Counted from the stretch's first letter, positions 12,223 to 23,334 are shown. The stretch is DNA of 64,000 nucleotides from Brachypterus glaber (GCA_958510825.1 OY294044.1:45906626-45970625); one strand, 5' to 3'. The notes: a model not told the origin generated them from the sequence alone. A program made the numbers and translations.

Positions 12223-12869
12223 CTGTTAGGTAGGTACTCGTGTTTTTCACTAGATTCTAAACAGCATTCATTTATATAAATCTTTTCCCAAATATTTAAA
12301 TTACGCTTGTCTCGGGATAGGGGAAAGTGAAATCATTATTAAATCGGCTTACCAGTTTCGGGCATATATTTGTTCTTCTTTAGAGCCAGCATATAAATGG
12401 TATATTTTAGAAAGGAAAGAAAAAATATATTTAAAAACTAACAAACACAAATACTTATTCTTTATAAAAAATACATTCATTTTCTATCCTCTGTTCTTGT
12501 GTTACAATTTTTGCAAGCATGACAACTTAAGAACAGAATGTCCGATCTGTATCAAGTTTTCAGGAAAATAGGAAAATTCAAGTTCGATGAGGCCTTTATA
12601 ATGATGGAAACAACCGATTTGTTAAAAAAAAATCCTTTAAAAATAAAAAACTTCCAAAAGTGCTAATTTTCAAAAAATTATTAAAAGATAGAAAACATTT
12701 TACAAAAAAAAGAGAGGGCGCCACTTTTTAATGAAGTATAAAAAATTAAGTTCTTCCACGAGCTCAAAGAAGACTATACTATGGAATGCGAAGAATTGCA
12801 TTTCTTCACGACCAGTTATTATAATGTATTAGTAAATTTAATTTTTGGAAATAACATCGGAAATTCCAA
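12223..12869. other. AT-rich intergenic, nothing firm
   Basis: Around 12770-12835 the phrase ATACTATGGAATGCG followed by CTTCACGACC loosely resembles the end of family A, but it is too diverged to call. The rest shows no structure. Confidence 0.35.
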
Positions 12870-12956
12870 ACAAGCCGTGACGATATGCAATGCTACGCAT
12901 TGCATTATATACTATCCACAGTAAATAGTATATTGCATTTTCCCAAATATTATTAT

Positions 12957-14001
12957 TATTATTATTATTATTATTTAATGAGAATGGACAGAGGATTAAT
13001 CCTATAAAGTCCATATTAACTAAAAATTATAGCATATAATAAGATAAAAAGTTCTAATTGCATTGTAACCATGCATCGTATCTGTTTTTAAAAGTGTTTA
13101 CTGAAGGGGCACAAACTACTTCCGAAGGTAACGAATTCCAAACATTAAAAGCACGATTACATAAAATATTTTGCCGAACACTGGTTTTGAAGTCTTGTTT
13201 GATTTTTAAATCATGTCCACGCAGTCTATTATTTTCGCTTAACTTAAAAAGCGGTGTAAGGTCAATGAGAAACTTATTATTGAGGATTCGGTATGTTACT
13301 ATCATATCACTACGTCTTCTTCGATCTTCAAAAGATGTGAGGTTAAACATATTTAGACGGTGTTCATAATCAGGTCTTACAGTTCCATATCTAAGTCGGG
13401 TAGCTAAGCGTTGAACATTTTCGAGCAGATTTTTTTGGTAAACAAAGTCCGTATTCCATATTGGACCGCAGTATTCAATAATGGGACGTACATATGTTTT
13501 ATACAGTTGAACGAGAGTTTCCGGGGTTATATGTGAAAAAGACTTGTTTATCAGGTAAAGCTTTGTGTTTGCTTTTTTACATATAGATGTTATGTGTTCA
13601 GTCCAAGAGAGGTCTGATGATATGATGACGCCTAGGTCCGTATGACTGTTAACTGTTTGGAGAGTTCTTCCAGAGATTTGATAATTATAGTGTGGATTGT
13701 TCTTGCCCATATGTAAGACGACACATTTTTCTATATTTAACGGGATAAGCCATTCTGAGCACCATCTTAAAATAATTTTTAAATCTTCTTGTAGTTCTTG
13801 ATAAGAAGTCAATGGATTTCCGTAAAGTTTGGTGTCATCGGCGTACGCAGATGATATTGATTTGAGAAGGCGTAGAAGGTCAGCTGAATATATTAAAAAG
13901 AGTATAGGGCCCAAAACAGAGCCCTGTGGAACGCCACTCAGCACTGAGAACCATTCAGAGTTTGATTCCCCAACCCTCACGGAAAACAATCGATTAGTTA
14001 G
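12957..14001 (-). mobile_element. 5'-truncated non-LTR retrotransposon (LINE) with ATT-repeat tail
   Basis: Read on the minus strand, the element carries the end of a reverse-transcriptase frame, about 95 bp of 3' untranslated sequence, and a tail of (ATA)n (12948-12975 on the plus strand reads ATTATTATT...). Tails of short tandem repeats are usual in the CR1/Jockey/I group. The coding sequence begins abruptly near 14001, as expected for incomplete reverse transcription. It lies inside a family A copy. Confidence 0.85.
13054..14001 (-). pseudogene. Partial reverse transcriptase of a CR1/Jockey-like LINE
   Basis: The frame has 311 codons from the TTG at 13989 to a TAG at 13054. The same frame extends upstream to about 14001 as LTNR before running into poly-T, so there is no true start codon. 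Visible motifs are VPQGSVLGPILFLIY (about residues 20-34), the catalytic AYADD box (48-52), LGVIISSDLSW (about 118-128) and the C-terminal block WNSLPSEVV...APSVNTFKNR found in many animal LINE polymerases. The endonuclease domain and the first reverse-transcriptase motifs are missing. The remaining frame is free of stops, so the insertion is fairly young. Assignment to CR1-like versus Jockey-like is my judgement from motif style. It cannot be active without the 5' half. Confidence 0.9.
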
Positions 14002-14289
14002 GAAAAAAATACTTGAAAAAAATAAAAAAAAAACTCAAAAAAAAAATTCCAACAAAATTTTTTATTTTCTTTTGCAAAAAACGAAAAAAAAATGAAATTT
14101 GTTTAAAAATTATACTTTTTTTATGAAAATAAAAAGCATTAACCCCCATAACTTTTGTTGTTCTGGGGGGATTACTTTCAAAAACAATAGGGATCTTCTC
14201 CTCATACACTGATAAAAATATATGTAAGAATATTGCCAACGTTATGTGAGTTTTCCAGAACATGTTCATAAATTTAATTTATTTAAAAA

Positions 14290-14430
14290 ATAAAATTTTA
14301 AGAAACATATTCTGCAAATACCTTTGTGAAATAAAACTTTACAGAACATATTCTGTAAAAGACTGTGAAATAAAATTTTACGGAATATATTCTGTAAAAA
14401 TTTGTGTAAAATGAAATTTTACAGAATATA
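14290..14430. repeat. Short tandem array, period about 40 bp, three to four units
   Basis: The phrase ATATTCTG followed by CAAA/TAAA and GTGAAATAAAA...TTTTAC recurs at about 14307, 14348 and 14388, with a final partial unit at about 14425. Unit variation is modest. Confidence 0.75.
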
Positions 14431-14440
14431 CATAAGGGGC

Positions 14441-14505
14441 TGTCCATATATTACGTAATGCGCCTAGGGGGGGGGGGGTCTAGGAAAATGTTACGTAACG
14501 GAAGT
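14441..14505. mobile_element. Fragment of the ACGTAACGC MITE family
   Basis: GGGGCTGTCCATATATTACG, then TAATGCGCCTAGGGGGGGG, then TGTTACGTAACG resembles one arm and the centre of the family seen whole at 4112-4245, with different outer ends. The rest of the element is not found. Confidence 0.5.
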
Positions 14506-14754
14506 TGATTTGAGCGAATTTTCAGAAATTAAAGAAATAGAGAGATCTGTAATGCCGTTTGTCGAAGTGAAAAAACACATATTAGCTATAAGGGGATGGG
14601 GGAGCCTTTCCCCACCTACCTTGAAATTTGAAAAAGTTTTAAATTTTATAGGGCTAAAATATGAAAGTTGTAATTTTAGCAGTAGTGGGAACGTACGTTT
14701 TTTTTTAGCCATCAACTTTTTTGTCGAGGGGATAAAAGTAATTTTGGACTAAAA

Positions 14755-14970
14755 AATAGTTATTTAGTGGGTAAAGTAAGATATTGCCCATGAGAAAATT
14801 AACCTGCGAGGCGTCAGCCAAGCAGGTTAATTTTCGAGAGGGCAATATCGGTTTACCCATGAGTGCCATACAAGGTTTTATCCAATAAATAGCTTAGGAA
14901 TTCATATTTTTATTAAAAATTTTAGTGACATAAACAAGAAAATAATTTGACAAGTGACAGTTGAGTGGGT
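14755..14970 (+). repeat. Dispersed repeat of about 345 bp, truncated copy 2 of 3
   Basis: Nearly identical to 29935-30150 over its whole length, including GGGTAA(A/G)GTAAGATATTGCC and AGGCGTCAGCCAAGCAGG. It stops after GAGTGGGT, where the other copies continue for another 110 bp. High identity with 29935-30150 points to recent movement. Confidence 0.85.
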
Positions 14971-15066
14971 GTCAAAAATTTCGAAAAATTGCGTTACGTA
15001 TATATTATGTAAATTTTAAAAACATAGCAATAAGTCATGTGAAATTTTACATAAATTGTTATGTGA

Positions 15067-15393
15067 TTGTATCACGAGGGGTTTATTTATTGAAAAAAAA
15101 GTGTACAAGGATTGTGAGAATTAAAGGATTGTGAGAATTAAAGGATTGTGAGAATTAAAGGATTATGGAAGATTGTCAAAAAGTTTGTGAAAGATTGCAA
15201 AAAAAATGTAAAAAAAATAATGAAGATTTTTAAAGATTGTGGGAAGATTTCAGATGATTGTGGAAGATTGTAGATGATTGTGGAAAATTGTGGAGGATTG
15301 TAGATGATTGCGAAAGAAGAAATTGTCAAGGATTATAGAAGATTGTTGGATAGGTGTACAAGGATTGTCCAGTAAATAAACCCCTCGTTGTAT
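15067..15393. mobile_element. Inverted-repeat element filled with a GATTGTGGA-type simple array
   Basis: Ends are ACGAGGGGTTTATTTATTG at 15074 and the inverse AGTAAATAAACCCCTCG ending at 15387. TTGTAT occurs directly on both sides (15067-15072 and 15388-15393). The interior is an array of purine-rich words on GATTGTG(A/G): three copies of an 18-bp unit GGATTGTGAGAATTAAA at 15110-15163, then looser AGATTGTGGA words to about 15320. A frame on the minus strand through this array is an artefact of the repeats. Confidence 0.8.
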
Positions 15394-15399
15394 GATTAT

Positions 15400-15484
15400 C
15401 TGTGTAAAACTTAATTTTTCCTGAAAATTTTGAGTCGATCGGATAATTCGTTCTGAAGTTATCGTGTTAACAAAAATCGTGACA
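15400..15484 (+). repeat. Family A-related fragment
   Basis: TTTTTCCTGAAAATTTTGAG, then TCGATCGGATAATTCG, then GTTATCGTG matches the internal block of family A copies at 28030-28080 and 45380-45420. Confidence 0.6.
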
Positions 15485-16265
15485 TCGGACGGATGCACAC
15501 AGGTAAAAAATACCAAAAAAGCGGAAAAAAAATCATGAAGCGTAGAAAGTTGAATATTTATAAACCTTATAGTGTCCTTTTGAAAATGTTTGCGGTCTTG
15601 GTTAAATTTAATTTAATTTAAGTGGCATACTGCATACCGGCAGATTTTTTTTCATCCACACCCTTAGGCGGGAGAGGGGGTAACTTTAAATTTTTAAATG
15701 GAATAAGGGTGTTTTTTATTCAGATTCAAATTCAGTATAAAAAATTACATAATTGACCGAAAAAGTTTTTTTTTAACCTCAAATTAGGCTGTTAAAAAAA
15801 CTAAAATAAAAAAAACGCCATTTAAACAAATTGAAAAATTTGAATAATTTAGTAGTTTTCTATTGTTTAGGTTAATTCATTGTTTTAAACCTAAAAATAT
15901 ACAAAAGAAATCAAATCTGAATTTTTTCCAAAAATTTAAATTTATTTACCTGACGCGTCCGGACGCGTCATGACGGGTCCGGACATCGAAATAATACCTT
16001 TCTATGATTTAATACCCCATATTTGTACTATATTTTAAAATTTTAAAAATACAGCCCTAAAAAAATTAAGTGTAAGATATTGTATATTCAAGGTGCCACT
16101 TAAATTTAATTTTTTAAGCAAGACCGCAAACATTTAAAAAAAATGTATATACATCATTTAGAGGACACTATAAGGTTTATAAATATTCAACTTTAGACGC
16201 TTCATGATTTTTTTCCGTTTTTTTTTTATTTTTTACCTGTGTGGGATGGACGGACAGACGGACAT
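15485..16265. mobile_element. Long fold-back palindrome (about 780 bp)
   Basis: The left arm contains CACACAGGTAAAAAATACC, then AATCATGAAGCGTAGAAAG, then AATATTTATAAACCTTATAG. The right arm has the inverses in mirrored order, ending TATTTTTTACCTGTGTG and the GGATGGACGGACAGACGG run. Arms are about 110-130 bp. The loop (15610-16110) includes a compact GC-rich patch GACGCGTCCGGACGCGTC at 15953-15970, itself palindromic. No coding frame. Confidence 0.8.
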
Positions 16266-18081
16266 TTTTAAAGTTTCTTATTTTTTCATGAAACACACTT
16301 CAAAAAAAGTTTCTTTTTTCCTAAAAAGAAAAATAAATTCAAAATTTTTTTTTTTGAAAAAAATTGTTTTTATCCCATTTTACCCCTTACCCCAACCCGA
16401 TTTTTACGAAAAACAATCCCAGCCTAGAACTTTAGATAATTAACCTGTGGTCCAAATTTGAAGTCTTTATCCCGAAGCGTTCTTGAGTTATCGTGGTCAC
16501 AGACAGACCGACCGACAGACAGATTTTTTTTTTACGGAAATCATATTATTTGAATATAAAACGTCCAGAAACGTAAAAAAAAGCAATAATTTTTTTTCGA
16601 ATTTTTTTTACTAACGCAAGACTTTCCTTGAGGAAAGTAATATTTTGTATTAACGTAGATTTAAATAAATAAATAAAATAAATAAATTTGTATCGTTCTT
16701 ACATGTAGGTACTATTACAGACAAAACTCTTTTTACCTGCTTATAAAAATAACGTACGTTACTATAATTGATATCTTTTCGTCTAACCCAGAAACGTCAC
16801 TTTTTGATTTAATCGAATAAAGCAAATTGAATAAACATTACACATTGTGTCACCACTTTGAATCTATGTTCTACTTTTTTTACAGTAGTTTAGTTGAAAT
16901 AAAGTTGATTTTATCTATTTGGATCACTTATAATGGATGACTTGCACCAAATAAACAAAACTGAAAGTGAACAATATTGTTGTGATATCAACAGGAAGGC
17001 TTTTATAAAATATGCATTAGCATTCTATAGATCCTTTGCGTCTGACAAACGCTTGTATTCATTTAATTTTTTACGACTATTTAGAAAAAGTACATAACCT
17101 CAAATAGGTAATTGAATCTAGTGTTATATTGTGACACTGTCACCGTGACGGTAAATCTACAGTAAGTCAACTTAATTTTTTTAACTTTGGTATAGGTCTT
17201 TTGGGCGTGACATAAGCTTGGGGACAATCACTTGTTTTAATAATCTGACATCAAAGTATTAAAGTAGTTTACATAACTTTAATTCATTCAGGAAACTTTC
17301 TTGTGCTACCTCAGCGTTGAGAGAGAAGATTCTTACAAGTCAAGCTAAACTAAAATTTTTTATTTTGACATAGTCTTGGGTACAATAATTGTTTTTTTCC
17401 TACGATCCCTTATGAAAATGACATTTAGCACACTCTTTTGTTCTTCAGAAAACGTCTTATATTTTTATATTACCCTAGTTTGATATTTATGTATGTAGAT
17501 TTGCCTAATTTCACGTATGTAGGTTTGCCTTGATTTAAGTTGTAGATTTTACGAATTTAGCTCACATCGTTTTATATGCCATTTTCCACCTTTCATTACA
17601 GCCTTTTATGTTTTTCAATCCAAATATTTCTGTTTTTCATGTCAAAAATAGAAACTATAGTTATAACCTTACTAGTTTGACCAAAATTTAACTTGGCATG
17701 TTTTATTTAGATCTAGATTTAATAAATTTTTGATTTAGTCAAAAAAAATCAAAATACACGGTCTTTTTTTATAAAATCGTAAACCAGTTCCATTTTACTG
17801 TTTTTTATGTGAACATATCTAAAGAAATCTAATTTAATTAGCAAACTGCCAATGTTGCCTTTTTACACAAGAGGCTTGCGTTATAGGCAACCCATTAAAC
17901 AGCTAGGTACTATAATAATATATTTTACATTTAAATACCAAGAAAACTAAAAGTAAAAGAAAATCGTATTTTCTGTTTAACATACATAAATTTGTATGCC
18001 ATTTTTTGCTTTGTATGCTTTTCTCAAAAATTGTTTGAATAAGTAATAAAAACAAAAAATATTATTTTTTAGGATCGTAGG
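16266..18081. other. AT-rich intergenic with a family A-like fragment, otherwise nothing
   Basis: 16440-16525 reads GAAGTCTTTATCC...GAGTTATCGTGGTCACAGAC and is a family A-related fragment. A short (AAAT)n run lies at 16664-16687. From 16700 to 18081 no repeat end, coding signal or RNA gene was seen. Confidence 0.4.
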
Positions 18082-18216
18082 AAAAATAGTGTACATAACT
18101 CGTTGGAAAGTGTATTTCGTACACTCGTGGGTTTTCCTCGCCTGACGGCTCGTTCGTAAACCTTCTCTCGCGTTAAATATGTCACTTTCCACACTAGTTA
18201 TGTAATATACTATTTT
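18082..18216. mobile_element. Inverted-repeat element, about 135 bp
   Basis: AAAATAGTGTACATAACTCG...GGAAAGTG on the left is inverted on the right as CACTTTCC...CTAGTTATGTAATATACTATTTT. The middle has GACGGCTCGTTCG. Its general layout (CTCG-rich centre, stretches reading ACTAGT) recalls the repeat at 510-620, so the two may be distantly related. Confidence 0.6.
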
Positions 18217-18699
18217 GTGCTTGAATCTCGCTGCAACCCTATCTACAGTTATTTTTTCATGCCGGCAACTTTGGCGTAAAAGGTCTGTAGTGTTATACAG
18301 GGTTATTATTATTATAAGAAAACAAACTATCGTATTTAAAACATTTTCGTATTTGCTTTTCAGCATTTCAACGTATTGCATAAAATACTTTAAATTGAAC
18401 AAAATATGTCCAAATAAACCATTTTTGCTGGATTACGGATTATTCTTATGGGTACGGGAACCAATTTTTTTCTAAAAATTTAAGAATTACAAGGATTCAT
18501 TAAAATTCACAGGAATTCTTTCCGGAATTTCCAAGATTTCTCATAGGCAGTCAGTAATTTGTTACACTGCGCGGAGTGTTACAGTAGTAAACTGTGACTC
18601 ATGGATCGCAAAACCCCGCAGAAATTCTAAAAATTTAATAATATATTTAGATTTTTTTTAAATCGACCAAAAAAGGTAATTAAATTCCGAATAAACAGT
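18217..18699. other. Intergenic, nothing recognised
   Basis: Short open frames on both strands here have no recognisable protein features. No inverted repeat was found. Confidence 0.4.
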
Positions 18700-19985
18700 A
18701 TAACACCGGCACCGGCACCGGCACAAAAAAGTGGGAGAAAAAAATACCTCGAAAAAATTTACCTTGAAAGGACATTACCTCTAAAAGGCGTTACCTCGAA
18801 AAGTCGTTACCTCGACAGTACATTACCTCGAAAAGGGCTTTTTTTATTTTTTTTTCTGTTTCTTTGTGATTATTGTATATTGTAGTTTTTTTTATTATTA
18901 TTTTATTGATTAAATTTTAATTTACGGGCAATTATTAGCTTTAGTTTTAGTAAATATTTCAAAATGAATCTATTAACCTATATCGAGAGTTCGCGAAAGA
19001 TAAATTAGCGGTTTATAAAAACTTTTTTGTATTATAAAGATTGTGTGTAGAAAGACAAGTGTTTTTGGAAATTTGGAAAATATGGTGAAATTGAAAAATA
19101 TTTATTGTTAATTATTTATTTATTTTTAAAATGCTGTAGATTTATTGTAGATTTATTGACAGCTTTTTGATTATTTTTTTTAAAATACTGGAGATTTATT
19201 GTAGATTTATTGACAGCTTTTTGATTATTTGTGATTTCAAATACTTTCTTTTTGTATAATATATCAATATTATTGCTTTAAATAACTGTAAATTTGCTGT
19301 TAAATTTCCCTTCTTTTTATAAAAAAAAATTGTTTGGTTTGTTTTTTTTTATAATTTTTAAAAAAAATATGTATTTTAGAGGTAATTTTTTATGCGAGGT
19401 AATGTCCGTTCGAGGTATTTTCTTTCGAGGTAATGTCCTTTCGACGTAATATTCGTGCGAGATAATGGGTGTTCGAGGTAAAATTTTTCGAGGTAACGGT
19501 GTTGGAGGTATTTTTTTTTCGTTTGGACTTTTTTTAAAATGCTGTAGATTTATTGTAGATTTATTGACAGCTTTTTGATTATTTTTTTTAAAATACTGGA
19601 GATTTATTGTAGATTTATTGACAGCTTTTTGATTATTTGTGATTTCAAATACTTTCTTTTTGTATAATATATCAATATTATTGCTTTAAATAACTGTAAA
19701 TTTTCTGTTAAATTTCCCATCTTTTTCTAAAAAAAAATTGTTTGGTTTGTTTTTTTTTATAATTAAAAAAAAAAATATGTATTTTAGAGGTAATTTTTTA
19801 TGCGAGGTAATGTCCGTTCGAGGTATTTTCTTTCGAGGTAATGTCCTTTCGACGTAATATTCGTGCGAGATAATGGCTGTTCGAGGTAAAATTTTTCGAG
19901 GTAACGGTGTTGGAGGTATTTTTTTTCGAGGTAAAAATTTTAGAGGTAATTGCTTGCGAGGTAATTTTTTTTGAGGTATAGACCC
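18700..19985. mobile_element. GAGGTAA-rich element with a 408-bp internal direct duplication
   Basis: The left end has CACCGGCACCGGCACCGGCA (about 18705-18725), then a cluster of TTACCTCGA words to 18835. The right half has the inverse word, CGAGGTAAT and close variants, every 15-25 bp at 19378-19515 and again at 19786-19980. The two right-hand clusters are parts of a direct duplication: 19122-19520 recurs at 19530-19928 (offset 408) with few differences. The plus-to-minus arrangement of the word makes the whole unit an inverted-repeat structure. No coding frame. Confidence 0.8.
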
Positions 19986-19989
19986 CTAT

Positions 19990-20206
19990 CCAAAAAAAAG
20001 TAGCCTGTGCTGTGGTTGAGACCTATCTATTCTTATGTATTTTGGGAAGCTTAACACGAATCTGCCATAAAAAAGGCAATTGGTGAGCTCATTTTTTTGC
20101 TACACTGAAAAACTGTCTAAAATGGTGAAAATCTCATGTTCAGCATCCCAAAATACATAGGAATAGGTGGGTCTCAACCCCAGCACAGATTTTTTTTTGT
20201 GGGCCT
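19990..20206. mobile_element. Palindromic MITE, about 217 bp
   Basis: AGTAGCCTGTGCTGTGGTTG, then AGACCTATCTATTCTTATGT, then ATTTTGGG is inverted on the right (CCCAAAATACATAGGAATAG, GGGTCTCAACCCCAGCACAG). The arms also share a run of A/T next to the ends. It directly abuts the GAGGTAA element. Confidence 0.8.
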
Positions 20207-20996
20207 GTGTAATTATTTCTTGCGATATAACTTTTTTTTAATTTCACTGCCCAGTGAAATTATAAGGTATATAATTTTTAATAACAGTAAAAAAACAAAA
20301 GTAAAATAACCGGATTGTGCAACGTTTCATTAAAAAAATCTGAGTAAACAAAACAACTGTTAATTATTATACTTAAATTAGTCAACACAATTTCATATTC
20401 TAGGTTAGTATTTAAAATGAATTTCTATGAGTAAACCACAGACAAGATTTACTTTTGAAATTACTTTATAATGTAAGTAATATTACTCATATTTTAATAA
20501 GCTTGTCCAACAGAAGAGGTTCCATGGTAACTGCATTTTGTCAATATGGCTCGTGTATTTTAATCCATTTCGCTCCAGACGAGTTGCTACAGCGGATATA
20601 TGTATATTAATTTAGTCCTACATTAGGCCATTTTAAAAACCAAGATTTTTAAAAACTTAAAGCCCAATTTTCAAACGAAGTGAGGTGGACCCTAATTTGT
20701 TTCAGCTGTAATTTGACACAGAATTTTGTTTTGGTATTTTTCACCAGGGGGAGACTTAAATTTTCTTAAATATCGTGTTTTATAAATGCCCCATCCTACA
20801 CAATGCTTCCTTTTGCTCCATTCTATCCACATATGGATATTTTTAGGTGTAGCGAAATTTACCAAAATGTTTTTAGTCGTATTAAACTTAGTACTTTCAT
20901 TTAGAGCGTGGTAGAACCCGCGTATCCCTGCGTGGTAATGGTTAATAATTTGATTACTTTTATTATAGAGTGATCTTTTTCAAATTCATAAAACTT
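20207..20996. other. AT-rich intergenic, nothing recognised
   Basis: No inverted ends or coding signal were found between the two neighbouring elements. Confidence 0.4.
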
Positions 20997-21318
20997 TTAA
21001 CACGTTCGCTGCGTTTCGGAGCATATATGTCCCGAACCTGTTCAGAGTGCGGGTATACTTTTCTATGAAACTACCATTGTGGATTTTGTCTTAAAAAATA
21101 CGTTATTAAAGAATCTAAAAATCTTCTTATATCATCTAAAAACTTCTTAAATAATCTAAAAATGCATTCTTAAAGAATCTAATTATGTTCAAGTATGGTT
21201 TCGTACAATATTACCCCGAAACGCAGTCTGTGAAAAGTACGTTCGGGACATACGTATATGCCCCCAAACGCAGTCTGAGCTGGGAACCAAAAAGTAGCTA
21301 ACGCAGCGAACATGTTAA
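20997..21318. mobile_element. TTAA-flanked piggyBac-type MITE
   Basis: It begins TTAACACGTTCGCTGCG and ends CGCAGCGAACATGTTAA. The terminal inverted repeats are about 17 bp with one mismatch, and a further inverted pair lies inside (CATATATGTCCCGAAC versus GTTCGGGACATACGTATATG). TTAA on both sides is the piggyBac target signature. No transposase frame; the interior contains repeats of AATCTAAAAA. Confidence 0.85.
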
Positions 21319-21323
21319 TCTGG

Positions 21324-21645
21324 AGCTGTACCCTTTTAAGGCTGAATTCGAATAAAAGGGTACAGCTCAGCCATTTTGAAATAAAAAATTCCGATTTTTT
21401 TGAGGTTATCCATTTAATACCCCTTAATACCGTGCCGTGTTAAAAAGGTTTAAAAAAATCCTTGAGCCTTAAAAAAATAAAGAAACTAAAGAAACATAAC
21501 TTTTTAAAAAATGGCTGTGAGCGACTTCTAGATTTTTTTTTAATTCTGAAAAAAATCGGGGATGATACTCTTACCCCAATAAACAAATTTGAGCGGTGAG
21601 ACCTTAAAATGTTTCCAATTAAAATTATGGTGGATCACCCTTATA
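21324..21645 (+). repeat. Right half of the fold-back family seen whole at 35013-35975
   Basis: GATTTTTTTGAGGTTATCCA, ATACCGTGCCGTGTTAAAAA and CTCTTACCCCAAT are shared with 35725-35965. It starts with a hairpin, AGCTGTACCCTTTTA...TAAAAGGGTACAGCT (21324-21366), the likely centre of the original palindrome. The left arm is absent or replaced. Confidence 0.7.
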
Positions 21646-22503
21646 CAGGATACCTATTATTTAAAAACAAGTATCGTATATTTAATTTTTTAACAATGAA
21701 CCCATCATCATCCCATATTTATATTTTGCCAGGTACATTACTAACTACATATTTATAGAAATATTTTAAAAATTTTCAATTGTGTACTTTTTGGAAAAAA
21801 AATAAATCAAAATATAAATTTGTATTTTGAAAAAAAAAATACTTGTAATGTTATTTTGTACATCACTGAAAAGAGCAGAAAAAATGCTGCAAAATGACAC
21901 CTTCTCAGCTCTCTAGCTTAATTAGGACAGCTCCTAGAGCGATTAAATAAAAGCCCGTTCGCGTTTTTTTCGTGAATTGTTGAAAATATTACATAGCCAT
22001 ATTTTAGAAACGGCTTGAGATAAAAAATTGAAATTTGGTATTTTTCTTAGTCTGAACACCCACTATAATTAATAATTATGCTTATATAACTATACGAGGT
22101 TTTAGCAAAATCTAAAATGGTGAGGTACAATTTTTATTTAAAGTGTGTTGATTTGACGTGGAATGACTTGACATGGAATGAATCGGCCTAACTTAATATG
22201 GTGGTGTTCAGAGGAAACAAAAAAACTCAATTTAAAAAACTTTTAAAATGTTATTGGTTTGAATCGTTAAAAATTAAAAAAATAAAATAATCTAACCTTC
22301 TAAAACACGTCGTTAATTGTTTTGCAGTTTTGTGGTATAAAAACATTTCGAATTATCCTAATTCATTCTAAAATGAAACTTGGCACTTTAACTTGAAAAG
22401 TGTTAAGGTAGTTATTGAAAAAAGATACCCACAGATCCGTGTGTCAAAGTATATACAGTTTATAGTATTATCGTCATACCAGGTATTAAAATTTTACTAA
22501 AGG
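21646..22503. other. AT-rich intergenic, nothing recognised
   Basis: No convincing inverted repeat, family member or coding frame seen. Confidence 0.4.
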
Positions 22504-22974
22504 TACGGCATCTATACAGCGTTTTTTATATGCGTCTAGACGCAGCGTCCGGACGCTGCGTCCAGACGCAGTAGTTCTTTAATAAATTCTAATGGAAGTG
22601 GCATATATACTGCAGAGCACGCTGCATTTTTACTGCGGTAAATTCGAAACACTAGTTTAAAAGAAGTACTGCGTCTGAACCAATGAACTAATAACTCTTC
22701 TCTCTAGAATACGCATACCGTTAATATAAAGTATCGCCAACATCTCGGTTTGTTTGTAAACAAATAGTAGGTATATTCAGGTCTGAACAATAACAGTAAC
22801 CAGTATCTGTTATTGTTGTCTTTGCTGTGCGAGTAAGACAGACGAATGTATATGTTTGCTACGTTTTTGTCAGTTTTTACGAATGAAATGCCTATTCTAG
22901 AGAGAAGAGTTATTAGTTCGTTGGTCTGAACGCAGCGCCCAGACGCATAACAAAAACGCTGTATAGATGCCGTA
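22504..22974. mobile_element. TA-flanked Tc1/mariner-type MITE, interrupted by a second MITE
   Basis: The termini TACGGCATCTATACAGCG and CGCTGTATAGATGCCGTA are exact inverses. Further in, ATGCGTCTAGACGCAGCG pairs with CGCAGCGCCCAGACGCAT. The left arm has a palindromic patch CGCAGCGTCCGGACGCTGCG. The element is split at 22681-22923 by a hAT-type MITE, so it is the older of the two. Confidence 0.85.
22673..22931. mobile_element. hAT-type MITE, copy 2 of 2, with a perfect 8-bp target duplication
   Basis: The element (22681-22923, 243 bp) starts CAATGAACTAATAAC and ends GTTATTAGTTCGTTG. It is flanked on both sides by GTCTGAAC (22673-22680 and 22924-22931), a perfect duplication of target sequence from the enclosing MITE. 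It is the inverted relative of 2933-3189. Confidence 0.92.
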
Positions 22975-23334
22975 TCTTAGAATCTTTTTCTGACGTACGT
23001 ACCCATGTTAAGAAACAAATGTTTGTTTATCTTTGTGTATTTTTTGAGCGATTGGAATATTTGGTTTACCGTTATGTTAGTTCATAGTATTCTAAATATG
23101 GTCAAAGAGGCGACATAAAAAAATAAATGTGGTATAATTTATATGTGTCTACTAACAGCATAAATCAACTAGAAATCTTTAACGTAATCCTCTTATAAAA
23201 AATACTGCTGCCAACAAAATAATATATTCCACTAGATCTGCAGATAAATTTCACAAACAAAAGTAAGAAAAAAATTCAAAATCAATTTAAAACTAACCAG
23301 CCGTCTCGAATGAGAGAATACGAAAATACGTTCT

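Larger units (their letters stand above)
12870..14215 (-). repeat. Family A repeat split by a LINE insertion
   Basis: 12870-12956 is the inverse of the family A terminal block (GCAATGCTACGCATTGCATT, ACTATCCACAGTAAATAG). 14002-14215 is the inverse of its internal block (GGGGGGATTACTTTCAAAAA, AACAATAGGGATCTTC). Between them sits a truncated LINE. The order and orientation of the two halves fit a single family A copy interrupted by the retrotransposon. Confidence 0.75.

Noticed and set aside
13058..13369. 103-codon plus-strand frame opposite the reverse transcriptase
   Set aside because: Antisense shadow of the LINE coding sequence.
18705..18725. CGGCAC hexamer run as a possible coding trinucleotide expansion
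   Set aside because: Not in an open frame of any length and located at the edge of the GAGGTAA element.
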